This document shows, piece after piece, positions 42,605 to 50,979 of a stretch of DNA of 64,000 bases. Source of the DNA: Streptomyces sp. ATexAB-D23 (GTDB lineage: Bacteria; Actinomycetota; Actinomycetes; Streptomycetales; Streptomycetaceae); NCBI RefSeq assembly GCF_000373645.1, contig NZ_KB892024.1, positions 273,060 through 337,059 on the forward strand, in the 5' to 3' direction. The translations under genes were made by a program, and so were the position numbers. Numbering within the stretch: the first letter of the stretch is position 1; each line of letters starts with the position of its first letter. The notes beneath the pieces are model-generated. The model saw only the letters and a list, made by a program, of their open reading frames with translations, searched no databases and was not told the origin of the DNA.

Positions 42605-44679
42605 GCTGCTGCGGCGAGGGCTGGGACGATGCGCCAGCGGCCGGTTTGGTTGGTCGGCTGGAGGCGGCCCTCCATGGCGGCGTCGCGGAGGCGGGCGGAG
42701 ACCCAGGGGCGGCTGTAGCCGTTGGCGTCGCACCAGTCCATGAAGTCCTTCGGTCCGACGACCATCTGACCGGCTGCCTCGAACTCGTTGAGGGCTTGGG
42801 CGAACAGTTCCCGTGCTTCCTCCGGGGAGGGCTTGCGGCCGGTTTCCTGGCCGAAGAGCGGGGCGTCGTCGCCCTGCTGCGCGGCGGGGAGGTCGGCTTC
42901 GGGGTCCATCGCGGCGTCCTCGGGGTCCAGGAGGGTGCCGGTCTGGATGCTGTCGTCCTGGTCCGGCACGGTGGTCTGCTCCGTCTCGTCGGTTTCAGTG
43001 CGGCGCCCGGTGTAGGCGTTGCCGACGACCGCCCTGGCGGCGCCTGCGGTGACGGGGTCGGCGGTGGCGCCGTTGCGGACCGTCCACTGCGCGAGCATTT
43101 CCATGACCGGCGCGGCGTCCTGGGTGAACTGCTGCGTGCGGGCGGGGGAGGCGTAGCGGTCGGGGTCGATGCCTCCGGCGACGACGTAGCAGTAGCCGGG
43201 CTTGCGGTTGCCCCACGCGCCGGGGTGGGCCCCGGCGTCGATGACCGTGTCCGGGAGGGAGAACCCTTCGTCGCGGGGGTCGCAGCCCAGAGCGATCACG
43301 GACGGCAGGGAGGCCCGGGTGCTGGTGGACATCTGGTCGTACGAGGGCCGCTGGAGCGACACGATCAGGGAGCATCCGGCGGACCGGGCTTCCTGGGCGA
43401 TGCCGGTGAACGCGTCGTCGCCCAGGGCCCGCAGCGTGTTGGCGGCCTCTTCCATCCATGCGACGAGATACGGCATGCCCTCGCAGCCACAAGCCGTGCT
43501 GTCCGGCCGGCAGGAGTGCGCAGGGTCGGTCTGGGGCTCGGCGGCCTGCGGGGTCCACTGCCGGTAGGAGTGCTTGCCCAGCCACCCCGTCCGGGCCGGG
43601 ATCACGTGCTGAAGTGCCTCGACCATGGCTTCGGTTCCGGTGCCGCCTTCCACGGCCCAGTCGTAGGCGGGAAGCAGAGGCCGGAAGTCCTGGAATGCCT
43701 TGGGGTCGGAGAGCCACATGATGACGTCGCGGCGGGACAGGATTTCCGTCTGGAGATTCAGGGCGGTGTCGCCCTTGCCGGAGCCGGTGCCCCCGGCGAC
43801 AAGGAAGTGCTGGGCGTTACGCCCGGCCGCCGGGTCGCCGGGCAGCCACACCATGAGCGGGGCTCCGTCGTCGTAACGGCCGATGACCAGCGGGTCCGTG
43901 ATCGAGGCGCCGGGCTGGGAGGGGCCCTCCCACGGCTGGGGCTCGGTCAGCATGTCCTTGGGCACGATGACCAAGTCCCCGCGCCGGGCGGAGTCCGGGT
44001 CGGGCTGGAACCGCACCGCCGACTGCGGCAGGTCCAGTGCGGACGCGATCCGCATCAGCGCCTTCGCGACATCGTCGGTGGTCTGCTCCCCGCCCTCCAG
44101 GGCGAGCGCCGCGGTGACCCGGTTCGGCTCGACCTCGGTCCGGCCGATCATCGCGCGCGCCAGACCGACCTTGGCGAGCAGCCCCTTGTCGGCGGACTCC
44201 GCCGGCGCAGCACCCTCGGAGGTACGCAAGGCCATCCGCACGTTCCAGGACAGGGCGAGCACCACCCCGCCCATCAGGTAGGCGTCAGGCAGACCCCCGG
44301 CCAGCGGACCGGCAAGCGCGGCAGCGCTCACCCACGCCGACCCGGCCGCCACGGTGATCGCGGAGTGCAGGCGCCGCTGCGCGCTGGTCTCCCGCCCCGC
44401 CCACCACGTGGCCCCGGTCAGGGCGACGGCTGACAGGGTCAGCCCGACCCCCGCCCCGACCGAATCGGCCCACAACAGGTGCGCACCCGACCCGGCGACA
44501 CCGACCCCGGCCACACCGAGCCACGGCGGGAGATGCGGCTGGGCACGGCGCAGGAGGTAGGCCCCGATGCTGCTCCGGGCCGGTGTGCTGTGCTCCCCGA
44601 GGTTCCTCATCCCTTGTTCCATCCTTTCCAGCTCGCCTTCCACGTCTAGTCCGTGCGGGTCGGCCCGCCGGCGGCTCAC
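42601..44679 (-). CDS. traB: FtsK/SpoIIIE-type conjugative DNA translocase (TraB/TraSA)
   Basis: A 692-aa translocase. Two to four hydrophobic segments lie in residues 50-150, then the FtsK motor domain with Walker A GGTGSGKG near residue 295, Walker B YLVAWMEEAAN and a Cys cluster (HSCRPDSTACGCEG) just before it. The last 75 residues form a winged helix (KDFMDWCDANGYSRPWVSARL) that should bind the recognition repeats. It pumps double-stranded DNA between hyphae as a hexamer. GTG 44679 overlaps the stop of the gene before (GTGA). The Cys cluster may bind zinc; I do not know it from other TraB proteins. Confidence 0.92.
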   Translation of the reverse strand: MSRRRADPHGLDVEGELERMEQGMRNLGEHSTPARSSIGAYLLRRAQPHLPPWLGVAGVGVAGSGAHLLWADSVGAGVGLTLSAVALTGATWWAGRETSAQRRLHSAITVAAGSAWVSAAALAGPLAGGLPDAYLMGGVVLALSWNVRMALRTSEGAAPAESADKGLLAKVGLARAMIGRTEVEPNRVTAALALEGGEQTTDDVAKALMRIASALDLPQSAVRFQPDPDSARRGDLVIVPKDMLTEPQPWEGPSQPGASITDPLVIGRYDDGAPLMVWLPGDPAAGRNAQHFLVAGGTGSGKGDTALNLQTEILSRRDVIMWLSDPKAFQDFRPLLPAYDWAVEGGTGTEAMVEALQHVIPARTGWLGKHSYRQWTPQAAEPQTDPAHSCRPDSTACGCEGMPYLVAWMEEAANTLRALGDDAFTGIAQEARSAGCSLIVSLQRPSYDQMSTSTRASLPSVIALGCDPRDEGFSLPDTVIDAGAHPGAWGNRKPGYCYVVAGGIDPDRYASPARTQQFTQDAAPVMEMLAQWTVRNGATADPVTAGAARAVVGNAYTGRRTETDETEQTTVPDQDDSIQTGTLLDPEDAAMDPEADLPAAQQGDDAPLFGQETGRKPSPEEARELFAQALNEFEAAGQMVVGPKDFMDWCDANGYSRPWVSARLRDAAMEGRLQPTNQTGRWRIVPALAAAA

Positions 44680-45239
44680 TGCGCGGTCCAGTTCATGCGC
44701 GGCCGCTGGGGGCGCTGGGCACGGTGGCGGTGGGCACCGAGTTCACCCTCGTACTCCTGCTGGAACTGGGCGTAGCAGGCCGCGGCGAGCTTCGCGGCGT
44801 TGCGCAGCTCGTCGGCCGCGCGCTGCATCTTCCGCGAGACCTTGAACGCGCGGATCTTCGCGCCGCCCATCCGGCCGTCGGGGTCCGGGACCGTGGCGAG
44901 GACGGCTTTGAGGATCTCGGCACCCATGGCGACCTCGAAGGAGAGCATCACGGCCGCGGCCCGCAGGGCGTTGCAGTAGTCGCGGATCTGCGCCGGGGAG
45001 GAGAACTCCGGGGCGGGGAGCAGGCTCTCCGCGTGCCGACGGGCCCCGGGGGCGGACGCCGACTTGTTGTTGTTGACGGTGACGTTGATCGGCGGGACGA
45101 ACCCGCCGGCCACCGAGCCGACGAAACCACCGGCTGCCGCTCCGGCGGCGTTCGCGAACTTCGCGCCCTTGCTCTCGGGCGCCGGTCCGCCGCCCGTACG
45201 GGGGCGGGGCGGGGCGGTTCGGGTGCTGTTGCTTGCCAT
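44676..45239 (-). CDS. Hypothetical protein of the transfer operon
   Basis: A 187-aa protein. Residues 30-50 are a short Gly/Ala-rich hydrophobic segment (AAGAAAGGFVGSVAGGFVPP), followed by an Asn-rich NVTVNNNK strand and a helical C-terminal half (QIRDYCNALRAAAVMLSFEV). Its GTGA coupling to traB suggests a helper of the translocase. Family not recognised. ATG 45239. Confidence 0.7.
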   Translation of the reverse strand: MASNSTRTAPPRPRTGGGPAPESKGAKFANAAGAAAGGFVGSVAGGFVPPINVTVNNNKSASAPGARRHAESLLPAPEFSSPAQIRDYCNALRAAAVMLSFEVAMGAEILKAVLATVPDPDGRMGGAKIRAFKVSRKMQRAADELRNAAKLAAACYAQFQQEYEGELGAHRHRAQRPQRPRMNWTAQ

Positions 45240-45254
45240 GGTGAACCCCTTGTC

Positions 45255-45647
45255 TCAGGCGGAGAGGCAGAGAGCCGCGACAGTGAGCGCGGCGATATGG
45301 GCGGTCTGATCGACGTGGACGGCGTCACCGGCAGCAGCCCAGGACTCCTGGCGGGCCAGGCGCATCCACGCGGCCACCGGCCACCGCCGGTCGATCACCG
45401 CATGGGTGGCGCCGATCCACATCAGAGCGGCGGTGGCGGGCAGCAGCGGAAGCCGCCACCCGAGCACGGCCGCGCCCAGCGCGAGCAGGAGACCGCAAAC
45501 CACGACGTGCGTGGCGGCGTGCGCGATATTCGCCCGCCAACCGGCCGGGCCAGGAAGCGCCTTGTGCCCGGCCTGGTGGTCGCTCTGAAGCGGATAATCG
45601 GAGATCAGATGGCCCAGGTAGAGCAGGAACGCGATGTCAGCGAACAC
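45255..45647 (-). CDS. DUF3307-like membrane protein
   Basis: A 130-aa protein with three to four hydrophobic helices and conserved polar motifs GHLISDYPLQSD, NIAHAATH, THAVIDRRW and DQTAHI, which match the DUF3307 family. His and Asp residues in the membrane suggest a metal-dependent activity, not shown. GTG 45647 has an SD GGGGAG and overlaps the previous gene by 11 bp. Confidence 0.78.
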   Translation of the reverse strand: MFADIAFLLYLGHLISDYPLQSDHQAGHKALPGPAGWRANIAHAATHVVVCGLLLALGAAVLGWRLPLLPATAALMWIGATHAVIDRRWPVAAWMRLARQESWAAAGDAVHVDQTAHIAALTVAALCLSA

Positions 45648-46122
45648 GTAACTCCCCTTCGGCGACGGGGGCGCAGAGGTGGGGCGCGGCAGTCGCGATC
45701 AGGGCGTCATGGGCGTCCAGCGCGCGGCGTCGGAGGATTTCCAGCTCGTGTGCGTCCTTCGGATGGCGCATCGCGTAGGTGGCCTGCACTGCGAGACGGG
45801 CGGGTGCCTGAACCTCTGGGGTGAGGAGCTGGACGCGGACGGCCGGGGCGGTGACGGCGCTGCGGGTGCGGTGTGACTCGTCGCGCAGGGCCTGGACGCG
45901 TCCGGTGTCGGCGCCGGTCAGTCGAGCATCCCCGAGTTCCCACATGGCCCGGCGGTGATCGGACAGAGCGACCGCGAGGTCGGTGACGGCGTTGACGGAG
46001 TCACGGCGCCGGACGTCGGCGCGAGCGGCGTTACGGGCGGTGTGGGCGATCCGGGCCTGCATGAGCCCGGCGGCCAGGGCCCCGGCAAGGGTGCCGAGGA
46101 CGGCGATGAGGGTCTGCCACAT
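45637..46122 (-). CDS. Membrane-anchored helical protein
   Basis: A 161-aa protein with one N-terminal transmembrane helix (LIAVLGTLAGALAAGLMQ) and a long basic helical region (HTARNAARADVRRRDSVNAV). Function unknown; probably a small inner-membrane transfer protein. ATG 46122 with SD GGAG 7 nt upstream. Confidence 0.7.
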   Translation of the reverse strand: MWQTLIAVLGTLAGALAAGLMQARIAHTARNAARADVRRRDSVNAVTDLAVALSDHRRAMWELGDARLTGADTGRVQALRDESHRTRSAVTAPAVRVQLLTPEVQAPARLAVQATYAMRHPKDAHELEILRRRALDAHDALIATAAPHLCAPVAEGELRVR

Positions 46123-46146
46123 GAAGGGTCTCCAACGATGGGCGGT

Positions 46147-46476
46147 TCAACGAGAGGGGGCATCGGCGCAGGGCACGCACATGCCGAGCGAGCGCGGGAT
46201 GCAGTAACCGGCATCCCGCCGGCAGACGGGGCAGGTGCGGCGGGCCCGCATGGCCGCCGCGAGGGAGGCGGTACGGCCCGGAGTCATGGGCCGTACCGGG
46301 CGGGCGAGGTCGATGCGGTAGAGGTAGGCGAGCAGCGGTTCCCGCCGGCGGCGGGAGCGGCGCAGTACGGCGGCGACGTCCTGCCCGCCGGGCCGCAGCC
46401 CGAGCGCGCGGAGCTGGCGGCGGGTGGCGTAGCCGTCGGGGGCCAGGCGCCAACGGTATTCGGGGATGGTGGCCAT
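46147..46476 (-). CDS. RRQRL-motif zinc-binding protein
   Basis: A 109-aa protein with YATRRQLRALGLRPGGQD near the start and a C-terminal zinc-ribbon pattern CPVCRRDAGYC...CVPC. This family is common in Streptomyces integrative elements; function unknown. Its start shares one base with the methyltransferase stop (TGATG). Confidence 0.8.
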   Translation of the reverse strand: MATIPEYRWRLAPDGYATRRQLRALGLRPGGQDVAAVLRRSRRRREPLLAYLYRIDLARPVRPMTPGRTASLAAAMRARRTCPVCRRDAGYCIPRSLGMCVPCADAPSR

Positions 46477-47213
46477 CAGGCTGCCACCACCAGTTCGTGC
46501 GGGGTGGGGCGGGCGAGGTGGAGCAGGCGTGTGTCGGGGCAGGGCATCGTGGCCGCGCACCAGTCGTCGGCGATGAAGTTCTGACCGATGTAGTGCGTGT
46601 AGGCGGGCGGAATGGCCTCGGTGAGTTCTTCGTGCGTGTCGGTCCAGGTGATGCCCATGGCCCGCTGCATTTCGGTGACGTTGCCTTTGCCGCCGCCCTT
46701 GCCGTACGCGGCGATGTACGGGCCGTCGCGCCACACGCCGTGGCGCCAGCCGCGGACCGGGCCCCGGTGCGGCTTGTGCACGGCGACCGGGGGCCGCCAG
46801 TAGGGACCGAGTTCGAAGTAGCGGTGACGGATCACCGACAGTCCGAACATCTCCCCGCACAGCAACAAATCCTTGCGTAGCCGGGCGCCTTGGACGTTCT
46901 CGATGACGTACGGCACGCCGTACCACTCGCACACCTCTCGCACTTGCGGGATGAGGTCGATGTGGTCGCGGCGGCCCCGGTTGGTGCCCTTGGTCAGGGC
47001 ACAGGATGCCTGGCACGGCGGGGAGTAGTGGACCAGGTCGAATTCCTGGCACCGCTCCCGCGCCACCTTCAGCGCATCACCCCGCACGAACGTGAACGGA
47101 TAGGCGGGGCGCGGGGTGATGTCCACGCCGGTCACGTCGAACCCGGCCCGGTAGTAGCCCATCGACGCCCCGCCCGCGCAGCAGAACAGATCCAGCACAC
47201 GCGGCCGGCGCAT
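46476..47213 (-). CDS. C5-cytosine DNA methyltransferase
   Basis: A 245-aa enzyme. Motif I is LDLFCCAGGASMGY at the N-terminus, motif IV with catalytic Cys is YSPPCQ, and motif VI is VIENVQGA; the C-terminus ends soon after. It is shorter than most stand-alone C5 methyltransferases, so its target-recognition region is small. No restriction enzyme gene is nearby, so an orphan methylase that protects or marks the element is likely. ATG 47213 overlaps the stop of the DUF2637 gene (TGATG). Confidence 0.88.
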   Translation of the reverse strand: MRRPRVLDLFCCAGGASMGYYRAGFDVTGVDITPRPAYPFTFVRGDALKVARERCQEFDLVHYSPPCQASCALTKGTNRGRRDHIDLIPQVREVCEWYGVPYVIENVQGARLRKDLLLCGEMFGLSVIRHRYFELGPYWRPPVAVHKPHRGPVRGWRHGVWRDGPYIAAYGKGGGKGNVTEMQRAMGITWTDTHEELTEAIPPAYTHYIGQNFIADDWCAATMPCPDTRLLHLARPTPHELVVAA

Positions 47214-48199
47214 CAGAGGGCCACCGCCGAACGGTCGCGCAGTTCCTGGTAGCGGGTGGAGACCCAGCCCACCGACCACCCGCACAGTTCCGCGGCCGTA
47301 CGGACGGGCGTCCCGGAGGTGTAGGCGGCGGTGACGATCTGGCGGGCGCGGTCCTCGGGGAGCTTGGTGTTCACCGGGCCGCCGGACAGCAGCGCTTCGC
47401 GTTCACGGGCCTCACGCCCGGCCCGCTCCTCCTCCTGCCGGCGCTCCGTCTGCTCCCGCTCCAGCCGCTCCCGCTCACGGCGCTGGACGGCCTCGCGTTC
47501 AAGGCGTTCACGCTCGGCCTGCTGCTGTTCACGCTCGCGCTCGCGGCGTTCACGGGCCTCCCGCTCGGCACGCTCCCGGGCCTCGGCCCGCTCGCGCTCC
47601 TCACGCCGTGCCGCTTCCTCGCGGGCGGTCTGTTCACGGGCAAGGAGGGCTTCGTGCTCACGCTGTTCACGGGCCAACTGGGCGGCGTGCTCGCGCTCCT
47701 CACGGGCCCGCCGCTCCTGCGCTTCGCGGCGCTCGGCGGCTTCCTGCTCGCGCTCCTTGCGGTCGGCTTTGAGCTGGGCTTCGCGGGCGCTCTGGGCGGC
47801 GGTGATGGCCTGGCGGTAGGCGAGTCCGGTCTCTGCGGTGACGATCAGCAGGAGGGGTGCGACCGCGTGCACGGCCACGCCGACCAGCTCTTTTCGCAGT
47901 GCGGAGTCCGCGACGTTCAGGGCGAGGGTCATCGCTCCGGTCATCCACCGCAGCGCGACCGGCCACCGCCCGCCGTGCCCGCCCAGCCGGGCCAGAACAG
48001 CGTCCAGGCGCACGACGATGACGACCGCCGCGTCCACGACCAGGGGGAGGATCGGGGCGGTCCAGGTCCAGCCCTGGGGGGTGTGGCGTTCCATCAGCGG
48101 GGTGACCGTGAGGACCGAGAACAGCATCGCGCCGCCCACGATCAGCCACGTCCCTACCGACAACGCGCGTTCCGCTGAACGGATCTGAACATCGTTCAC
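47213..48199 (-). CDS. DUF2637 (SpdB-like) membrane protein with charged helix and HTH
   Basis: A 328-aa protein. Residues 15-135 contain four hydrophobic helices of the DUF2637 family; residues about 140-270 are a very long Arg/Glu-rich stretch (repeats such as REEREHAAQLAREQREHEA) predicted as a single helix or coiled coil; the end is a helix-turn-helix (TAAELCGWSVGWVSTRYQEL). So one protein joins membrane anchor, rod and DNA-binding tip. GTG 48199 overlaps the upstream stop (GTGA). Likely a spread or transfer protein. Confidence 0.82.
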   Translation of the reverse strand: MNDVQIRSAERALSVGTWLIVGGAMLFSVLTVTPLMERHTPQGWTWTAPILPLVVDAAVVIVVRLDAVLARLGGHGGRWPVALRWMTGAMTLALNVADSALRKELVGVAVHAVAPLLLIVTAETGLAYRQAITAAQSAREAQLKADRKEREQEAAERREAQERRAREEREHAAQLAREQREHEALLAREQTAREEAARREERERAEARERAEREARERREREREQQQAERERLEREAVQRRERERLEREQTERRQEEERAGREAREREALLSGGPVNTKLPEDRARQIVTAAYTSGTPVRTAAELCGWSVGWVSTRYQELRDRSAVAL

Positions 48200-48486
48200 G
48201 ACGCCACCTCCCGCACCCGCGTCGTCGCGATCAGGGAGACGGGCTGGGCAGGGTCGTCGCCCGGGGCGTAGTCCTCGATCCAGTCCCACACCGGGGCGCC
48301 GGTGAACGTGTAACCGAGAGCGTCCAGAGCCCGTGAACGGTCCTGAACACTCGGCACCGCGGCCCCCTCGAAGACGTACTCGGGCCACTCGGAGACCAGC
48401 CCGCCGTAGATCGCCACGTACAGGCGCCACCGGCCAGTGCTCTGCGCGATGGCCATCTGCGCGGGGAAGGTGTCCGGTGCGCTCAC
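48196..48486 (-). CDS. DUF6303-like small protein
   Basis: A 96-aa protein with QSTGRWRLYVAIYGGLVSEWPEY and ALGYTFTGAPVWDWIEDY, a pattern I associate with a small family of Streptomyces elements (DUF6303). Function unknown. GTGA overlaps on both sides tie it to its neighbours. Confidence 0.72.
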   Translation of the reverse strand: MSAPDTFPAQMAIAQSTGRWRLYVAIYGGLVSEWPEYVFEGAAVPSVQDRSRALDALGYTFTGAPVWDWIEDYAPGDDPAQPVSLIATTRVREVAS

Positions 48487-49091
48487 GCCGCACCGCCCTC
48501 GGGCCGGGGCGGGTTGGCCAGGCCGGTCAGAGCGGCGATCTCCTCGCCCGTGACGATGGTGCGCTCGTTCATCGCCTCGGCGACCAGGCGGATCTCCCGC
48601 CAGTAGAAGGAGATCCGGCGCCGGGCCATGCCGCGCACCTGCCCCCACGACCGGCCGCCGGCCGGAACGCTGGTGCGGCCCAGACGGTGCCCGTGGGCGG
48701 CGAGGACATCGACGGCCTGTTCCCGGTCGTGCACGGCCGCGCAGGACAAGGCATGCTCCGGTGTCCACAGTCCCGCGACAAGCAGGTACTGCACCTGTGC
48801 GACCGAACCGGCCGCACACATCGCCGCGTACTGCCACGCACCGACGTTTCCCACGTTCAGCGTCGTGGACCCGGTCAGCCCCCAACCGTCCTCGCCGACG
48901 CTCCAGGACATGACCTCGCTGGACACCACGTGGATGCCGTAGGCCATGGCCAGCACCGCGTGCCCGGCCTCGTGGAACACCGTCCCCAGCCGAGCCGACC
49001 CGTAGTCGAGACCCGAGTCGACGTTCGGCTTGGCAGCGCCCCGGTGGTCCAGGAGCAGTTCCGGCTTTGGCGCGGTCTGTACGGCGCTCAC
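48483..49091 (-). CDS. HEAGH-motif zinc metallopeptidase-like protein
   Basis: A 202-aa soluble protein. The motif VFHEAGHAVLAMAYG (HExxH) at about residues 39-53 matches the M41/FtsH type, where a later acidic residue completes the zinc site; candidates are Glu/Asp in AAVHDREQAVDVL. No AAA domain or transmembrane helix is present, so it is a stand-alone peptidase-like domain. It sits inside the transfer operon, GTGA-coupled on both sides. Substrate unknown. Confidence 0.78.
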   Translation of the reverse strand: MSAVQTAPKPELLLDHRGAAKPNVDSGLDYGSARLGTVFHEAGHAVLAMAYGIHVVSSEVMSWSVGEDGWGLTGSTTLNVGNVGAWQYAAMCAAGSVAQVQYLLVAGLWTPEHALSCAAVHDREQAVDVLAAHGHRLGRTSVPAGGRSWGQVRGMARRRISFYWREIRLVAEAMNERTIVTGEEIAALTGLANPPRPEGGAA

Positions 49092-49354
49092 GCGGCACCG
49101 CCCGGCTGCACCGTGGCGGTGCGGTTGGTCAGGTCGCGGCGGGCGGCCATGACCCGGTTCCGGGCCCGGCGAACCCGCCGCATGTCCAGCTCGCTGACCG
49201 GGCGGTCGAGGGTCATGATCTGCGCGTCCAGCAGCTCGACCTCCGCCCGGATGAGCGGCATCTCGTGCTCGATCGCGTCCAGCTCGGCGGCCGGCGGCTC
49301 GAAGTCGAGCGAAGCGGCCGTAACACGGTCCTGAAGTGCAACGATGGGGATCAT
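49088..49354 (-). CDS. DUF6284-like coiled protein
   Basis: An 88-aa helical protein (EPPAAELDAIEHEMPLIRAE, then an Arg-rich MRRVRRARNRVMAARRDL). ATG 49354 has an AGGAG SD about 10 nt away. It is the first full-size gene of the leftward coupled run that includes the HEAGH gene. Function unknown. Confidence 0.7.
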   Translation of the reverse strand: MIPIVALQDRVTAASLDFEPPAAELDAIEHEMPLIRAEVELLDAQIMTLDRPVSELDMRRVRRARNRVMAARRDLTNRTATVQPGGAA

Positions 49355-49387
49355 GGGTCGTTGTCTCCTAGCGGTAGGACGGCCCAA

Positions 49388-49419
49388 CAGCACCCCGGAG
49401 TAGCCGCTCCGGGGTGCTG
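49388..49419 (-). terminator. Hairpin inside the transfer region
   Basis: CAGCACCCCGGAG-TAGCCG-CTCCGGGGTGCTG, a perfect 13-bp stem between the 30-codon ORF and the next leftward gene. Confidence 0.65.
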
Positions 49420-49506
49420 GCCGTTGGGTGAAGAGCCACCCGAGGGGGTGGCAGTGCCCCGGGCCGGATTCGATCCGGCGGCATCACGCCGGGTCCGGGG
49501 CGGGGT

Positions 49507-49599
49507 TCAGCGGCCGGAGCCGCCGGAGGAACGGCGGTTGGCCTCGCTGACCTTCTTCGACAGCTCTTCGCGTTCCTGGTCTGTCAGACTGCTGATCAC
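49507..49599 (-). CDS. 30-codon ORF with ideal SD
   Basis: GTG 49599 preceded by AGGAGG at 7 nt encodes a 30-residue peptide: a charged helix (LTDQEREELSKKVSEANRRS) followed by a Gly/Ser tail. The perfect SD argues that it is translated. It opens the leftward operon, ahead of a hairpin. Function unknown. Confidence 0.6.
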   Translation of the reverse strand: MISSLTDQEREELSKKVSEANRRSSGGSGR

Positions 49600-49749
49600 A
49601 GGTGCCTCCTAGACAGGTGCCTGTATCGCGGCACCCCGGTTGCCCCCGGGGTGCCGCCGTGGTTCCGGACCCTCCGGCTCCCCTCAACCTCGCCCGTACA
49701 GCACCGCGCTCGGCGGGCCGGACGGACGAGGGAGGCAACCGGCCCCAGC

Positions 49750-49875
49750 TCAGCGGCTGCGGGTGGTCAGATGACGCGGTGGGCGCGGCCGTACCGGCCG
49801 GTCCAGCAGGTACAGCGCCCGCTGTCTTCGTCGCTTCACGTCGGCCTCCAACGGCACGGACATGGCGTACGGCAT
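49750..49875 (-). CDS. Possible 41-codon basic peptide
   Basis: ATG 49875 (or 49863) encodes up to 41 residues, VPLEADVKRRRQRALYLLDR followed by an Arg/Pro-rich tail. It resembles small basic proteins of other AICEs, but there is no clear SD. Confidence 0.35.
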   Translation of the reverse strand: MPYAMSVPLEADVKRRRQRALYLLDRPVRPRPPRHLTTRSR

Positions 49876-50142
49876 GGTTCGCGATCTTTGCCCTTGTCTC
49901 ACCGCACGGACGGGTTCACCGGCCCTGAACGGGCCGGGAGGAAGGTGCTTGCTACCTCGTGCGGCAGGGCCTGCGGCTTGTCGCAGATGCCTGTCGATCT
50001 AAATTTCACTGTTCAGTTCTCAAGGAACAGGGCTTCCTTCGGGCTCACTCCCGATGCCGGGACCCTCCGGGCGCTCTTGTTGCAGACACAGATGTGCCGG
50101 GTGCTCTCCGTTCGTTCGATCCGACCGGCGGGCACATCCCTA

Positions 50143-50190
50143 AGGTTCCCTAGGGTTCCCTGCGGTGTCAAGCAGTAAGGTAGGGAACCT
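50143..50190. promoter_or_regulatory. Operator repeats upstream of the GntR repressor
   Basis: AGGTTCCCTA (50143-50152), GGGTTCCCT (50153-50161) and the inverted TAGGGAACCT (50181-50190) lie 30-80 bp before the repressor start and overlap the expected promoter. This is the typical layout for autoregulation by KorSA-type proteins. Confidence 0.75.
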
Positions 50191-50220
50191 CAGGGATGTA
50201 CACGCGAAGGAGCAAGCGAA

Positions 50221-50979
50221 ATGGCAGGCCAGGCCGACAATCGAGCCCCTTACGCAAAGATTGCCGCTCACTACTCAGAGCTGATCTCATCCGGCGAGCT
50301 GCGGCCGGGGGCGCTCCTGCCGAGCATCAAGAACCTCGCCGAAGAGTGGAAGGTCAGCACCGCCACGGCGGAGAAGGCCCTGCGGAAGCTGCGCAGCGAA
50401 GGGCTTGTCCGAGGCATTCACGGGATCGGCACTGAAGTCCTGGACCAGCCTGGTCCGATGTCCTCGGGGGCCCAGCGGCAGGACCGCGGACGCCGTACCG
50501 GGTCCAGCTGGGGGACGGGCGAACGATCCGACTCGCACCAGGCGGCCATCGTGCCGGCGCCCGCTGACGTGGCGCAGGCCCTGGACATCAAGCCCGGCTC
50601 GAAGGTCGTACGGCGTAGCCGGGTGTACCGGGACCGGCACGGCATCGTCGCTCACAGCACGTCGTGGATCCCCGCCCGGTACGGGAAGCTGGTGCCGCAA
50701 CTGGCAGAGAGCGAGCGGCTGATGGGGGGTACGTCGCTTCAGCTCATCGCGCAGGCAACCGGCCACCCGATCACCCGGCGCATCGATACGGCATCGTCCA
50801 GCCGTCTCACGCCGGAGCACGCGCGGCTCCTGGAACTGGACCCGGAGAACCCGCCGGCCGACCCGGTGGTAGTGATGACCGCGAAGTTCCTCGACAGTGA
50901 GGACACCGTTGTGGAGTACGGCGTCGACCTCGGTGCCCCGGGGCGTACGTGGCGCACTGAAACCGAGGTCACCCTGTGA
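50221..50979 (+). CDS. GntR/HutC-family repressor (KorSA-type)
   Basis: A 252-aa regulator: N-terminal GntR winged helix (YSELISSGELRPGALLPSIK, then TATAEKALRKLRSEGLV) and a C-terminal UTRA ligand domain from about residue 100. In pSAM2-like elements KorSA represses the activator and replication genes and keeps the element integrated. ATG 50221 has a GAAGGAG SD. The kinase gene is coupled downstream. Confidence 0.9.
   Translation: MAGQADNRAPYAKIAAHYSELISSGELRPGALLPSIKNLAEEWKVSTATAEKALRKLRSEGLVRGIHGIGTEVLDQPGPMSSGAQRQDRGRRTGSSWGTGERSDSHQAAIVPAPADVAQALDIKPGSKVVRRSRVYRDRHGIVAHSTSWIPARYGKLVPQLAESERLMGGTSLQLIAQATGHPITRRIDTASSSRLTPEHARLLELDPENPPADPVVVMTAKFLDSEDTVVEYGVDLGAPGRTWRTETEVTL

Noticed and set aside
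49463..49479. A T-arm-like stem-loop GCCGG-ATTCGAT-CCGGC
   Set aside because: No matching anticodon arm or acceptor stem on either strand, so not a tRNA gene.
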